Shown in pieces: positions 37,800-45,322 of a stretch of 59,881 bases of DNA. How positions within the stretch are numbered: position 1 is the first letter of the stretch; every line of letters begins with the position of its first letter. The notes beneath the pieces are model-generated. The model worked only from the letters and a program-made list of their open reading frames with translations, was not told where the DNA came from and ran no database searches. The position numbers were made by a program, and so were the translations under genes. This DNA is from Sharpea porci. GTDB lineage: Bacteria > Bacillota_I > Bacilli_A > Erysipelotrichales > Coprobacillaceae. The DNA lies in the NCBI RefSeq assembly GCF_009695655.1, contig NZ_VUNM01000011.1, forward strand, positions 1 through 59,881. Direction: 5' to 3'.

Positions 37800-39143
37800 A
37801 TGAAAATCTACAATTCATTCACAAACCAGAAAGAAGAATTTAAGCCCATTGAAGATGGGAAGGTAGGAATCTATGTATGTGGACCAACTGTATATAACTA
37901 TGTCCATATTGGGAATACAAGACCAATGATTATCTTTGATGTCTTAAGAAGAACTTTAGAATATCTTGGCTATGATGTGACTTTTGTATCGAACTATACT
38001 GATGTTGATGACAAGATTATCAAGAAGGCTAAGGAAGAGGGCGTAAGTGAAAAAGAGCTTACAGAAAAATATATTAAGGCATATGAAGATGTACGTAATG
38101 GCCTTAATATCGAAACACCTACATATACACCCCGTGTTACAGAAACAATGGATAAGATTATTGCCTTTGTAGGTGCCTTAATTGAGAAGGGGTATGCTTA
38201 TGAATCAGAGGGAGATGTTTATTTCCGTGTTTCAAAGATTAAGGATTATGGACATCTTTCGGGCATTCATGTTGAAGACTTGATTCAGGGAGCTAGTGAA
38301 AGAACATCAACAGAAGATGATGATAAGAAAGAAAGTTCACTTGACTTTGCTTTATGGAAAAAGACGGATGAAGGTATTCAGTTTGATTCACCATGGTCAA
38401 AAGGAAGACCAGGATGGCATACAGAATGTGTTGTCATGATTAATGATATCTTCGGTAGAGGACTTATTGATATTCATGGTGGCGGATATGACTTAAAATT
38501 CCCTCATCACGAAAATGAAATCGCTCAGGCCATTGCTTTTTCCAATACCCATCTTGCGAACTACTGGATGCACAATCAAATGATTAATATTAATGGAGAA
38601 AAAATGAGTAAGTCCCTAGGGAATGTCTTATGGGCAAAGGATTTATTAGCTAAGCTTGGTGTCAATGTCTATAAGGGCTTGATGCTTTCTACACACTATC
38701 GTAAGACTTTGAACTTTACGGATGAAGTTCTTGAAACAACTAAGAAAGAAATTGCCAAGATTGAAAATGTTGTTAAGAATACTTCGCTTTATTTAGCAGT
38801 TCATCGTATTGAAGAGGGTTTAGCGAAAAAAGATGTTGTTGATCATATGGTTGAGGCATTAGCGGATGATTTAAATACTTCACTTGCGATGACTGAAGTG
38901 CTAGATCAGGTTAAGGTGCTTAACCAGGTCATGCGTGTGCGTGAAAAAGACAATGAATTGATTGCGGATGAATATGCAACATTGCAAGCTATGTTGGATG
39001 TACTTGGATTTAAGTTTGATGGTGTGGTTTTGAGTGATGAAGATATTACACTTTACCATCAATGGGATGCTTATAAGAAAGAAAAGAATTTTGAAGAAGC
39101 TGATAAACTCAGAGCACAATTGAGTGCGAAAGGAATTCTTTAA
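37800..39143 (+). CDS. cysS: Cysteinyl-tRNA synthetase
   Basis: Charges tRNA-Cys. 447 residues, class I synthetase: zinc ligand C27 in YVCGPTVYN, HIGN at 36-39, zinc ligand C in GWHTECVVM with HHENE, and KMSKS at 268-272. A short C-terminal anticodon-binding region ends the protein; 447 is within the shorter CysS range. AGGAGG (37789-37794) precedes the ATG. The stop overlaps mrnC as TAATG. Expression depends on the Cys T-box upstream. Confidence 0.97.
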   Translation: MKIYNSFTNQKEEFKPIEDGKVGIYVCGPTVYNYVHIGNTRPMIIFDVLRRTLEYLGYDVTFVSNYTDVDDKIIKKAKEEGVSEKELTEKYIKAYEDVRNGLNIETPTYTPRVTETMDKIIAFVGALIEKGYAYESEGDVYFRVSKIKDYGHLSGIHVEDLIQGASERTSTEDDDKKESSLDFALWKKTDEGIQFDSPWSKGRPGWHTECVVMINDIFGRGLIDIHGGGYDLKFPHHENEIAQAIAFSNTHLANYWMHNQMININGEKMSKSLGNVLWAKDLLAKLGVNVYKGLMLSTHYRKTLNFTDEVLETTKKEIAKIENVVKNTSLYLAVHRIEEGLAKKDVVDHMVEALADDLNTSLAMTEVLDQVKVLNQVMRVREKDNELIADEYATLQAMLDVLGFKFDGVVLSDEDITLYHQWDAYKKEKNFEEADKLRAQLSAKGIL

Positions 39144-39532
39144 TGAGAACTGAGTTAGTGAATTCTCTTGCTCTTGCATATGTTGGTGATGCGGTCTTTG
39201 AAGTGCTGGTTCGTGATTATTTATTGGAACAGGGTATTGTAAAAGTGCATGAATTACAGAAGAAGAGCATTCAATATGTCTCCGCCTATGCTCAAGCCGA
39301 GTTTGTTCATTTTGCTATGGAGAATGACTTCTTGACGGAGAGAGAAATTGCAATTTACAAAAGAGGACGTAATACAAAAGGTAGAAAAGCGAAGAATGTG
39401 ATTGTACATAATCAATCAACAGGCTTTGAAGCCATCATTGGAACATTACACTTGGAAGGTAATGAGCAGCGGATAGAAGAAATCTTTGCTTACTTTGTTG
39501 AAGCGGTTGAAATGCATAAACTGAAAAAATAG
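39143..39532 (+). CDS. mrnC: Mini-ribonuclease III
   Basis: Processes 23S rRNA precursor ends. 129 residues consisting of an RNase III catalytic domain without the dsRNA-binding domain: LALAYVGDAVFEVLVRDYLL contains the signature acidic residue D16, and the C-terminal GFEAIIGTLHLEG holds further active-site residues. Its position between cysS and rlmB is the B. subtilis order. The start is coupled to the cysS stop. Confidence 0.95.
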   Translation: MRTELVNSLALAYVGDAVFEVLVRDYLLEQGIVKVHELQKKSIQYVSAYAQAEFVHFAMENDFLTEREIAIYKRGRNTKGRKAKNVIVHNQSTGFEAIIGTLHLEGNEQRIEEIFAYFVEAVEMHKLKK

Positions 39533-39552
39533 GCTGAAAAATAGCCTTTTTA
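39525..39552 (+). terminator. Weak terminator-like hairpin after mrnC
   Basis: AGGCT at 39531-39535 and AGCCT at 39543-39547 with flanking A and T runs. The stem is short, so readthrough into rlmB is likely. Confidence 0.5.
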
Positions 39553-39588
39553 AGAAAATTTGAAAGAAACTGAGGAAAATAGTTTAAG

Positions 39589-40314
39589 ATGAAACAGTGG
39601 ATTTATGGCAGAAATACAATCCGAGAATTAATCACCAATCATAAAAACATCTATGAACTTGTCTTTTTAAAAGGCAATCGTAATGATGATTTAATGGAAC
39701 TTGCAAAAAAGAACAATATTAAATATCGGGTGACTGATAATAGACAATTTAGTGAGAAAGCAGGCAAGGGCAATCATCAAGGTGTGATGGCACTTATTGA
39801 TGGTTATGACTATACACCCTTGGAAGATATCTTAAGTTCAATTCCTAAAGGCAAGCAGCCACTACTGGTTATGCTTGATGGACTAGAGGATCCACATAAT
39901 CTCGGAGCCATATTAAGAACTTGTGATGCAACAGAGGTCGATGGTGTGATTATCGGTAAAAATCGTTCCGTCGGGTTAACACCAACTGTGGCCAAGGTAT
40001 CAACGGGTGCTATTGATTATGTTCCTGTCGCACAGGTGACAAACTTGAGCCGTACACTTGACAAGCTAAAAAAGGAAGGGTATTGGGCGGTAGCTTGTGA
40101 AAATGAAAAAGCACAGGATTATCGTGAAGTGGATTACAATATGCCAACTGTCCTTGTTATTGGATCAGAAGGCTATGGCATCAGTCAGAATGTGAAGAAA
40201 CATTGTGATATGAATGTCATCTTGCCCATGGCTGGTCATGTGACAAGTTTGAATGCCTCTGTGGCTTGTGCCGTATTACTTTATCAAGTCTATCATTCAC
40301 GTCATCCTCTATAG
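39589..40314 (+). CDS. rlmB: 23S rRNA 2'-O-methyltransferase (TrmH/SpoU family)
   Basis: Methylates guanosine ribose in 23S rRNA. 241 residues: an N-terminal substrate-binding domain (IYGRNTIRELI start), then the SPOUT domain with its three motifs, GLEDPHNLGAILRTCDA, VIGSEGYGIS and LNASVACAVLLYQV, forming the knotted SAM site. AGGAAA lies rather far (about 12 bases) from the ATG. It sits where B. subtilis yacO does; the yacP gene that normally follows is missing and the sigma gene comes next. Confidence 0.93.
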   Translation: MKQWIYGRNTIRELITNHKNIYELVFLKGNRNDDLMELAKKNNIKYRVTDNRQFSEKAGKGNHQGVMALIDGYDYTPLEDILSSIPKGKQPLLVMLDGLEDPHNLGAILRTCDATEVDGVIIGKNRSVGLTPTVAKVSTGAIDYVPVAQVTNLSRTLDKLKKEGYWAVACENEKAQDYREVDYNMPTVLVIGSEGYGISQNVKKHCDMNVILPMAGHVTSLNASVACAVLLYQVYHSRHPL

Positions 40315-40323
40315 GGAGAGTAT

Positions 40324-40932
40324 ATGGGAGAATTGAATTTTAGCGAATTATTATTTCTAACACGTTGTGGTGAAATGAAAGCACGTGATGTCCTTTACAT
40401 GTATTTTTATGAGTTTGTCCATATGATGACTAAGAAGTACCATTATATTCATGATGGTCTTGAGAATGAGGATATTGCTCAGGAAGCTATGCTTTGTTTT
40501 GATCATGTGCTGTATGCTTATCGGGAAGATATGAATACGAAATTATCAACTTATATAGGCTTGTGCACAGTCCGCTGTATTCAGTCAGAAATAAGAAAGA
40601 ATCGGCGTACAAGGGGAACATATGATATTGAAGTGTCTCTTGATAGCCAGATTGCTTATGATGATGACCGGAAGTTTGAAGAGGTTGTGGCTGATCAAAG
40701 AGTGCTCTATATGCCTGATAGTGCTTATAAAATTCATGAGATGATGCAAGCCATAAAACGTTATGAAGAATATCGGATGAACAAGCTTGAACAGAAAGTT
40801 TTTCAGCTGATTAAGGATGGCTATCGTAAAGATGAGATAAGTCAGATCTTATGTTTGGATAAAAGGGCTGTCTATAATGTTGTTTATCGTTTGTTGGTGA
40901 AACTTAGGGAAGCAACAGAAAATAAGAAATAA
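40324..40932 (+). CDS. SigH-like sigma-70 family factor
   Basis: 202 residues with sigma region 2 (about 45-110: NEDIAQEA, then CTVRCIQSEIRKNRR) and region 4 (about 150-197: KLEQKVFQLIKDGYRKDEISQILCLDKRAVYNVVYRLLVKLRE). Length and position, between rlmB and rpmG-secE-nusG, correspond to sigH of B. subtilis, but the sequence is strongly diverged. In B. subtilis SigH drives early sporulation and competence genes. Sporulation genes near rqcP are absent here, so its present regulon is unknown. GGGAGAG precedes the ATG nine bases after rlmB. Confidence 0.85.
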   Translation: MGELNFSELLFLTRCGEMKARDVLYMYFYEFVHMMTKKYHYIHDGLENEDIAQEAMLCFDHVLYAYREDMNTKLSTYIGLCTVRCIQSEIRKNRRTRGTYDIEVSLDSQIAYDDDRKFEEVVADQRVLYMPDSAYKIHEMMQAIKRYEEYRMNKLEQKVFQLIKDGYRKDEISQILCLDKRAVYNVVYRLLVKLREATENKK

Positions 40933-40969
40933 AAGGCCTAAATGTGTGGAATAATCGCAAAAATTCAAT

Positions 40970-40998
40970 TTGACGGAATGTATATATTGTGATAAATT
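40970..40998 (+). promoter_or_regulatory. Promoter of rpmG-secE-nusG
   Basis: TTGACG at 40970-40975 and TAAATT at 40993-40998, 17-bp spacer. Confidence 0.72.
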
Positions 40999-41021
40999 AG
41001 AGTGGCATGAGAGGTGGCACG

Positions 41022-41171
41022 ATGAGAGAAAAAGTGATTTTAGTATGTACTGAGTGTTTATCTCGTAATTATACTGTATATAAAAACAAGCGAACGAATG
41101 TAAAGCGTCTAGAACTCAATAAATATTGTAAGCGTTGTGGCAAGCATACTTTGCATCGTGAATCGAAATAG
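41022..41171 (+). CDS. rpmG: Ribosomal protein L33
   Basis: 49 residues, part of the 50S subunit. The sequence starts [12 protein letters not shown] and has two zinc-binding pairs, C9/C12 and C36/C39, so this is the zinc-containing (C+) form. GAGGTGG at 41011-41017 is the ribosome-binding site. It lies between the sigma gene and secE, as rpmGB does in B. subtilis. Confidence 0.93.
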   Translation: MREKVILVCTECLSRNYTVYKNKRTNVKRLELNKYCKRCGKHTLHRESK

Positions 41172-41182
41172 GAGTATGATCT

Positions 41183-41491
41183 ATGGATAAAGATGAAAAG
41201 CAAGCATTAAAGGAAAAGAAAAAGCAGGAACGTAAGGAATTACGTAAAGCACGTAAAATCCAGCGTGAAAATGCTTTTGCAGAGACAATTGATGAAAATC
41301 CATTAAAATTCAAAGAATGGTTTTCATTAAAAGGTATCAGAGAAGAACTCAAGAATGTGCATTGGCCAACAGGTAAAGAACTTGCGGTTGATTCAGGTGT
41401 TGTATTAGCATTCACATTTATTCTTGGTTTGTTCTTCTATGCAAGTGATGCGGTTATTGCATTAATTTTAAAGGCATTGGGGATGAATTAG
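41183..41491 (+). CDS. secE: Preprotein translocase subunit SecE
   Basis: Essential SecYEG translocon subunit. 102 residues: a highly charged, lysine-rich N-terminal extension of about 40 residues, the amphipathic helix with IREELKNVHWPTGKEL, and one membrane helix (about 70-92). The extension makes it longer than the roughly 60-residue SecE of B. subtilis. It starts 11 bases after rpmG and ends one base before nusG. Confidence 0.94.
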   Translation: MDKDEKQALKEKKKQERKELRKARKIQRENAFAETIDENPLKFKEWFSLKGIREELKNVHWPTGKELAVDSGVVLAFTFILGLFFYASDAVIALILKALGMN

Positions 41492-41492
41492 T

Positions 41493-42050
41493 ATGGCAGA
41501 TATGAATGATGAAGGCAGAATGTGGTATGTCGTAAATACTTATTCTGGACATGAAAATAAAGTAAAAGAGAATTTGGAAAAGCGTATTGAATCAATGGGC
41601 TTACAAGATCTTGTCTATAACATTCTCATTCCAACACATGTGGAAACAGAAATTAAAGATGGCAAGAAGATCAATAAAGAAACAACAATCTGGCCAGGTT
41701 ATGTGCTTGTAGAAATGGTGATGACGGATGAAGCTTGGTATGTTGTTAGAAACACACCTGGGGTTACAGGATTCATCGGCTCTTCTGGTGGTGGGGCAAA
41801 GCCTTTCCCACTTGGCAAACATGAAATTGATCCTATCTTAAAACAAATGGGCTTAGCTACAAACAAGGTCGAATTAGATTTTGGTGTAGGTGATGAAGTT
41901 AAGCTATTATCTGGTCCTTTTGCAGGTAAGGTTGGCAAGGTTGATTCTATTGATGAAGATAAGGAAACAGGTGTTGTACTTGTAGAATTCTTAGGTAATT
42001 TAACTCCTGTTGATACTGATTTAGTTGCAATGGAAAAAGTTGATTTATAA
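41493..42050 (+). CDS. nusG: Transcription elongation/termination factor NusG
   Basis: Binds RNA polymerase clamp helices and links transcription to translation or Rho. 185 residues: NGN domain (WYVVNTYSGHENKVKENLEKR start, WPGYVLVEM, VRNTPGVTGFIG) and a C-terminal KOW domain (about 130-180, GDEVKLLSGPFAGKVGKV). Normal length. Directly after secE and closed by a strong terminator. Confidence 0.97.
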   Translation: MADMNDEGRMWYVVNTYSGHENKVKENLEKRIESMGLQDLVYNILIPTHVETEIKDGKKINKETTIWPGYVLVEMVMTDEAWYVVRNTPGVTGFIGSSGGGAKPFPLGKHEIDPILKQMGLATNKVELDFGVGDEVKLLSGPFAGKVGKVDSIDEDKETGVVLVEFLGNLTPVDTDLVAMEKVDL

Positions 42051-42076
42051 GAGATCATGTAACGATCTCTTTTTTC
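42049..42076 (+). terminator. Terminator of secE-nusG
   Basis: AAGAGATC at 42049-42056 pairs with GATCTCTT at 42064-42071, followed by TTTT. Confidence 0.9.
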
Positions 42077-42108
42077 TTTGATGGAGACATGATTTTTTAA
42101 AATTAGTG

Positions 42109-42137
42109 TTGCATTTAGGGAAATGTTATTGTATAGT
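42109..42137 (+). promoter_or_regulatory. Promoter of rplK-rplA
   Basis: TTGCAT at 42109-42114 and TATAGT at 42132-42137, 17-bp spacer. Confidence 0.78.
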
Positions 42138-42140
42138 GAG

Positions 42141-42200
42141 TCTCGGTACTTTAGGTGTACCAAAGACGTGGGAGGACATTGTCCTTTCTGACCACGGCGC
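42141..42200 (+). promoter_or_regulatory. Ribosomal-protein leader element upstream of rplK
   Basis: A small hairpin (GGTAC/GTACC) precedes a segment where GTGGGAGG (42168-42175) and ACCAC (42191-42195) frame an inner GGAC/GTCC hairpin. The same outer motif recurs before rplA. This fits an L1-type autoregulatory binding site; the ligand is inferred. Confidence 0.55.
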
Positions 42201-42229
42201 GAACTAAATTTTTATAGGAGGCGAATCGC

Positions 42230-42649
42230 GTGAGTAAAAAAGTTGTAAGAATCATGAAGATTCAGTTCCCAGCTGGCGGAGCTAAACCAGGTCCAGCACT
42301 TGCAGGTGCAGGCATTCAGATGCCTAAGTTCTGTACTGCATTCAACGATCAGACTAGAGATCGTGCAGGCGAAACAGTACCAGTTGTTTTAACAGTATAT
42401 GAAGACAAGTCTTTTGACTTCGTTACAAAGACAGCTCCTGCAGCAGAAATGATTAAGAAGGCATGTAACTTAAAGAAGGCAGCTTCTGACTCTAAACAGA
42501 CAGTGGCTACTTTATCTGCAGATAAGTTAAGAGAAATCGCAGAATACAAGATGCCTGATCTTAACGCAAATGATATTGAAGCAGCAATGAGAATCGTTGC
42601 TGGTACAGCTCGTAACATGGGCGTTAAATGTGAAGGATTAGACGTTTAG
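42230..42649 (+). CDS. rplK: Ribosomal protein L11
   Basis: 139 residues (141 in E. coli). Binds the GTPase-associated region of 23S rRNA. The N-terminal IKIQFPAGGAKPGPALAGAGI-like stretch and the C-terminal rRNA-binding domain (EIAEYKMPDLNANDIEAAM) are clear. The start is GTG at 42230, eight bases after AGGAGG. First gene of the L11 operon, followed by rplA after a 76-base leader-like gap. Confidence 0.96.
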   Translation: MSKKVVRIMKIQFPAGGAKPGPALAGAGIQMPKFCTAFNDQTRDRAGETVPVVLTVYEDKSFDFVTKTAPAAEMIKKACNLKKAASDSKQTVATLSADKLREIAEYKMPDLNANDIEAAMRIVAGTARNMGVKCEGLDV

Positions 42650-42681
42650 TAATTTTGTGATGGATATGTTCCGTCATTATA

Positions 42682-42707
42682 GTGGGAGGTCAAACCGCTA
42701 AAACCAC
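42682..42707 (+). promoter_or_regulatory. L1-type leader motif before rplA
   Basis: GTGGGAGG (42682-42689) and ACCAC (42703-42707) enclose an internal segment with CGCTAA, directly before the rplA ribosome-binding site. It repeats the motif in the rplK leader, as expected if L1 represses translation at both places. Confidence 0.55.
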
Positions 42708-42725
42708 TTAGGAGGAAATGAGAAA

Positions 42726-43406
42726 ATGGCAAAAAAAGGTAAGAAGTATTTAGAAGCTGCCAAATTAATTGAAAAAGGCAAGCTTTATAGCGCAGAAGAA
42801 GCAGTAGCTTTAGTAAAGAAGACTGCTACTACTAAATTTGATGAAGGTATTGATGTTGTATTTAATTTAAATCTTGATACACGTCATGCTGATCAGCAGT
42901 TACGTGGTGCCGTAGTATTACCACACGGTACTGGTAAATCAAAAACAGTTTGGGTATTAGCTGAAGGTGCTAAGGCTGAAGAAGCTAAAGCAGCTGGTGC
43001 TGATAACGTAGGTGCTGAAGAAGTATTAGATGCTATCAGCAAGGGTGAATTAAACTTTGATGTTTTAATTGCTACTCCTGATCAGATGGCAAAATTAGGT
43101 CGTTATGGTAGAGTATTAGGTCCTAAGGGCTTAATGCCAAACCCAAAGACTGGTACAGTGACTATGGATGTTGCTAAGGCTGTAGAAGAATCTAAAGCTG
43201 GTAAAGTAAACTATAGAACTGACAAAGATGGTAACGTACATGTACCTATGGGACGTGCTTCATTCACAGAAGAACAGTTATTAGAAAACTATAACACTCT
43301 TCATGACTTAATTGTCAGAGTGAGACCATCTACTGCAAAGGGCACTTATATCCTTAATATCGCTATGAGCGCTACTATGGGCCCTGCAGTAAAAGTACAG
43401 GCTTAA
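42726..43406 (+). CDS. rplA: Ribosomal protein L1
   Basis: 226 residues (about 230 is usual). Forms the L1 stalk next to the E site and acts as a translational repressor of its own operon in many bacteria. Family segments visible: [18 protein letters not shown] at the start, [31 protein letters not shown], and the C-terminal [26 protein letters not shown] precedes the ATG. The L10 leader separates it from rplJ. Confidence 0.97.
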   Translation: MAKKGKKYLEAAKLIEKGKLYSAEEAVALVKKTATTKFDEGIDVVFNLNLDTRHADQQLRGAVVLPHGTGKSKTVWVLAEGAKAEEAKAAGADNVGAEEVLDAISKGELNFDVLIATPDQMAKLGRYGRVLGPKGLMPNPKTGTVTMDVAKAVEESKAGKVNYRTDKDGNVHVPMGRASFTEEQLLENYNTLHDLIVRVRPSTAKGTYILNIAMSATMGPAVKVQA

Positions 43407-43434
43407 TTGCCTAATCAATTGGTGCAATCAATAT

Positions 43435-43530
43435 ACCGCAGACAGTAACTGACGTATGTCTCAATTTGTTACCGAGGTAGTATTGTCAAACAAATGACAA
43501 CACTTCCTCATGGCAGGAAGTGTTCTTTTA
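43435..43530 (+). promoter_or_regulatory. L10 ribosomal protein leader with attenuator
   Basis: ACCGCAGACAGTAACTGACG (from 43435) and TTACCGAGGTA (about 43469) are the conserved L10(L12)4-binding leader of Bacillota. A terminator hairpin follows (AACACTTCCT/AGGAAGTGTT, 43499-43524, then CTTTTA). Excess L10 complex should favour the fold that allows termination before rplJ. Confidence 0.82.
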
Positions 43531-43579
43531 TACACATTGCCGTATATTGTTGCAATAGATATTTTTATGGAGGTAGAAC

Positions 43580-44116
43580 ATGGCTAAGGAAGAAGTATTA
43601 GCACAGAAACAGGCCGTTATTGATGAAGTCACTGACAAATTAAATAACGCATCATCTGTCGTTGTTGCAGAATACCGTGGATTAACTGTTGCTGAAGCCA
43701 CTGAACTTCGTAGAGCTTTAAGAGCTGAAGGCGTAGAATTAAAAATCTACAAGAACAAGCTCGTAAAGCGTGCAACAGAAGCTACTGGTAATGAAAGCTT
43801 AGACGAATACTTAACTGGTCCTAACGCATTAGCATTCGGTCACGAAGATGCTGTTGCTCCTGCTAGAGTATTAGCTAAATTCGCTAAAACACACAAGAAT
43901 TTAGTTATCAAAGCAGGTATCGTAGAAGGTAAACTAGTTGGTACAGATGAAATCAAAGAATTATCTAAGTTACCAGACAGAAAAGGTATGTACTCAATGT
44001 TACTTGCATGCTTAAAAGACCCAATGGCAAAAGTTGCCAGAGTTATTAATGCAGTAGCAGAAGCACGTGATGGTGCTGCCCCAGCAGCTGAAGAAGCTGC
44101 ACCTGCAGCTGAGTAA
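43580..44116 (+). CDS. rplJ: Ribosomal protein L10
   Basis: 178 residues. Base of the L7/L12 stalk; binds 23S rRNA through its N-terminal domain ([34 protein letters not shown]). L12 dimers attach to its C-terminal helix. The protein ends in an Ala/Glu/Pro-rich tail (EEAAPAAE), common in Bacillota. GGAGGT precedes the ATG. Regulated by the leader just upstream. Confidence 0.97.
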   Translation: MAKEEVLAQKQAVIDEVTDKLNNASSVVVAEYRGLTVAEATELRRALRAEGVELKIYKNKLVKRATEATGNESLDEYLTGPNALAFGHEDAVAPARVLAKFAKTHKNLVIKAGIVEGKLVGTDEIKELSKLPDRKGMYSMLLACLKDPMAKVARVINAVAEARDGAAPAAEEAAPAAE

Positions 44117-44148
44117 GCTGCCACAACAATTATTCGGAGGAAAAGAAA

Positions 44149-44520
44149 ATGGCAAAATTAACACATGATGAAATTTTAGCTTATTTAGAAGAAGCTACTA
44201 TCTTAGAATTAAATGATTTAGTAAAAGCAATCGAAGAAAAATTTGACGTTACAGCTGCTGCTCCAGTTGCAGTTGCTGCTGCTGGTGATGCTGGCGAAGC
44301 TGCTGGTCCTAGCGAAGTAACAGTTACTTTAACTGATGTTGGTGCATCTAAAGTTAAGGTTATCAAGGCTGTACGTGAAATCACTGGCTTAGGCTTAGTT
44401 GATGCTAAGGGCTTAGTTGATAAGACTCCAGCTCCTATCAAGGAAAAGATCTCTCCAGAAGAAGCTGCTAAGATCAAAGAACAGTTAGAAGCTGCTGGTG
44501 CTTCTGTAGAAGTTAAATAA
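44149..44520 (+). CDS. rplL: Ribosomal protein L7/L12
   Basis: 123 residues. Stalk protein that recruits translational GTPases. N-terminal dimerisation domain ([20 protein letters not shown]), an Ala-rich hinge, and the C-terminal domain ([21 protein letters not shown]). Normal length. AGGAGG precedes the ATG; a strong terminator follows. Confidence 0.97.
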   Translation: MAKLTHDEILAYLEEATILELNDLVKAIEEKFDVTAAAPVAVAAAGDAGEAAGPSEVTVTLTDVGASKVKVIKAVREITGLGLVDAKGLVDKTPAPIKEKISPEEAAKIKEQLEAAGASVEVK

Positions 44521-44540
44521 TTTAACTCTGTAAAAGTATG

Positions 44541-44570
44541 AGGTCCTAGAGTTTCTAGGGCCTTTTTTCT
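44541..44570 (+). terminator. Terminator of rplJ-rplL
   Basis: AGGTCCTAGA at 44541-44550 pairs with TCTAGGGCCT at 44554-44563 (one G-T pair), followed by TTTTTT. Confidence 0.9.
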
Positions 44571-44575
44571 ACAAT

Positions 44576-45166
44576 ATGGCACACTATTTTGAAAATGATG
44601 ATTCAGTTATCAGTGAACCAGCAACCATAACTTATGATTTTCAGGGTAAACACTTAACCTATACAACTGATCATGGTGTCTTTAGTCGCCAAAGATTGGA
44701 TTATGGCTCTCGTGTTCTCATGGATGCTATTGACATTGGGGATGCGAAAAGCATGCTTGATGTTGGATGTGGCTATGGAACGATGGGTATTGCCTTAAAG
44801 AGTGTTCATGAAGATCTACAAGTTCTGATGACTGATGTCAATAAACGTGCGATTTCGCTTGCAAAAGAAAATATTAAGTGTAATAATCTAGAAGGAATAG
44901 ATGTTATTGAAAGTGATGTATATGAAAATGTACATGACAGATATGATTTAGTCATATCCAATCCACCTATTCGTGCAGGAAAAAAAGTTGTCTCTGCTAT
45001 CATCTCAGGAAGCTATGATCATCTTAATGAAGGTGGTCGCTTAGTCATTGTGATTCAAAAGAAACAGGGAGCGCCTAGCGCCAAGAAGCTCATGGAAGAA
45101 ATTTTTGGTAATGCAACAGTAATTAAAAAAGATAAAGGTTATTATATTTTACAATCTTATAAATAA
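44576..45166 (+). CDS. RsmC-like class I SAM methyltransferase (YbxB family)
   Basis: 196 residues. SAM motif I is LDVGCGYGTMGIAL, the substrate motif is SNPPIRAGKK, and the C-terminal IQKKQGAPSAKKLMEEIF matches YbxB of B. subtilis, which lies at the same place between rplL and rpoB. Likely a 16S rRNA guanine N2-methyltransferase, by family. The ATG at 44576 lies a few bases beyond the terminator T-run and has no visible ribosome-binding site. Synthesis is therefore probably low, from readthrough; no better in-frame start is apparent. Confidence 0.9.
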   Translation: MAHYFENDDSVISEPATITYDFQGKHLTYTTDHGVFSRQRLDYGSRVLMDAIDIGDAKSMLDVGCGYGTMGIALKSVHEDLQVLMTDVNKRAISLAKENIKCNNLEGIDVIESDVYENVHDRYDLVISNPPIRAGKKVVSAIISGSYDHLNEGGRLVIVIQKKQGAPSAKKLMEEIFGNATVIKKDKGYYILQSYK

Positions 45167-45209
45167 CACTGCCGACTATATATGAATTTAAATTCTTTTG
45201 AATTTAAGG

Positions 45210-45238
45210 TTGACACGAATAATGCTCTATGCTAGTAT
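45210..45238 (+). promoter_or_regulatory. Promoter of rpoB-rpoC
   Basis: Consensus TTGACA at 45210-45215 and TAGTAT at 45233-45238, 17-bp spacer. AT-rich repeats of GAATTTAA just upstream could act as an UP element. Confidence 0.85.
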
Positions 45239-45322
45239 TCTAAAATGCCTACTCATATATAAAAGCAGTGTTTTTGTGCTGTTTTTGATATAGTTAGAGA
45301 TCATCAAAGGAGTGAATCAGAC

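Noticed and set aside
41699-42163. 154-codon minus-strand ORF
   Set aside because: Lies over nusG, its terminator and the rplK promoter; no start signals.
44181-44582. 133-codon minus-strand ORF
   Set aside because: Antisense to rplL; an effect of that gene's strong codon bias.
45263-45292. Attenuator hairpin in the rpoB leader
   Set aside because: AAAAGCA and TGCTGTTTT pair only with a bulge, and the stem is too weak to call.
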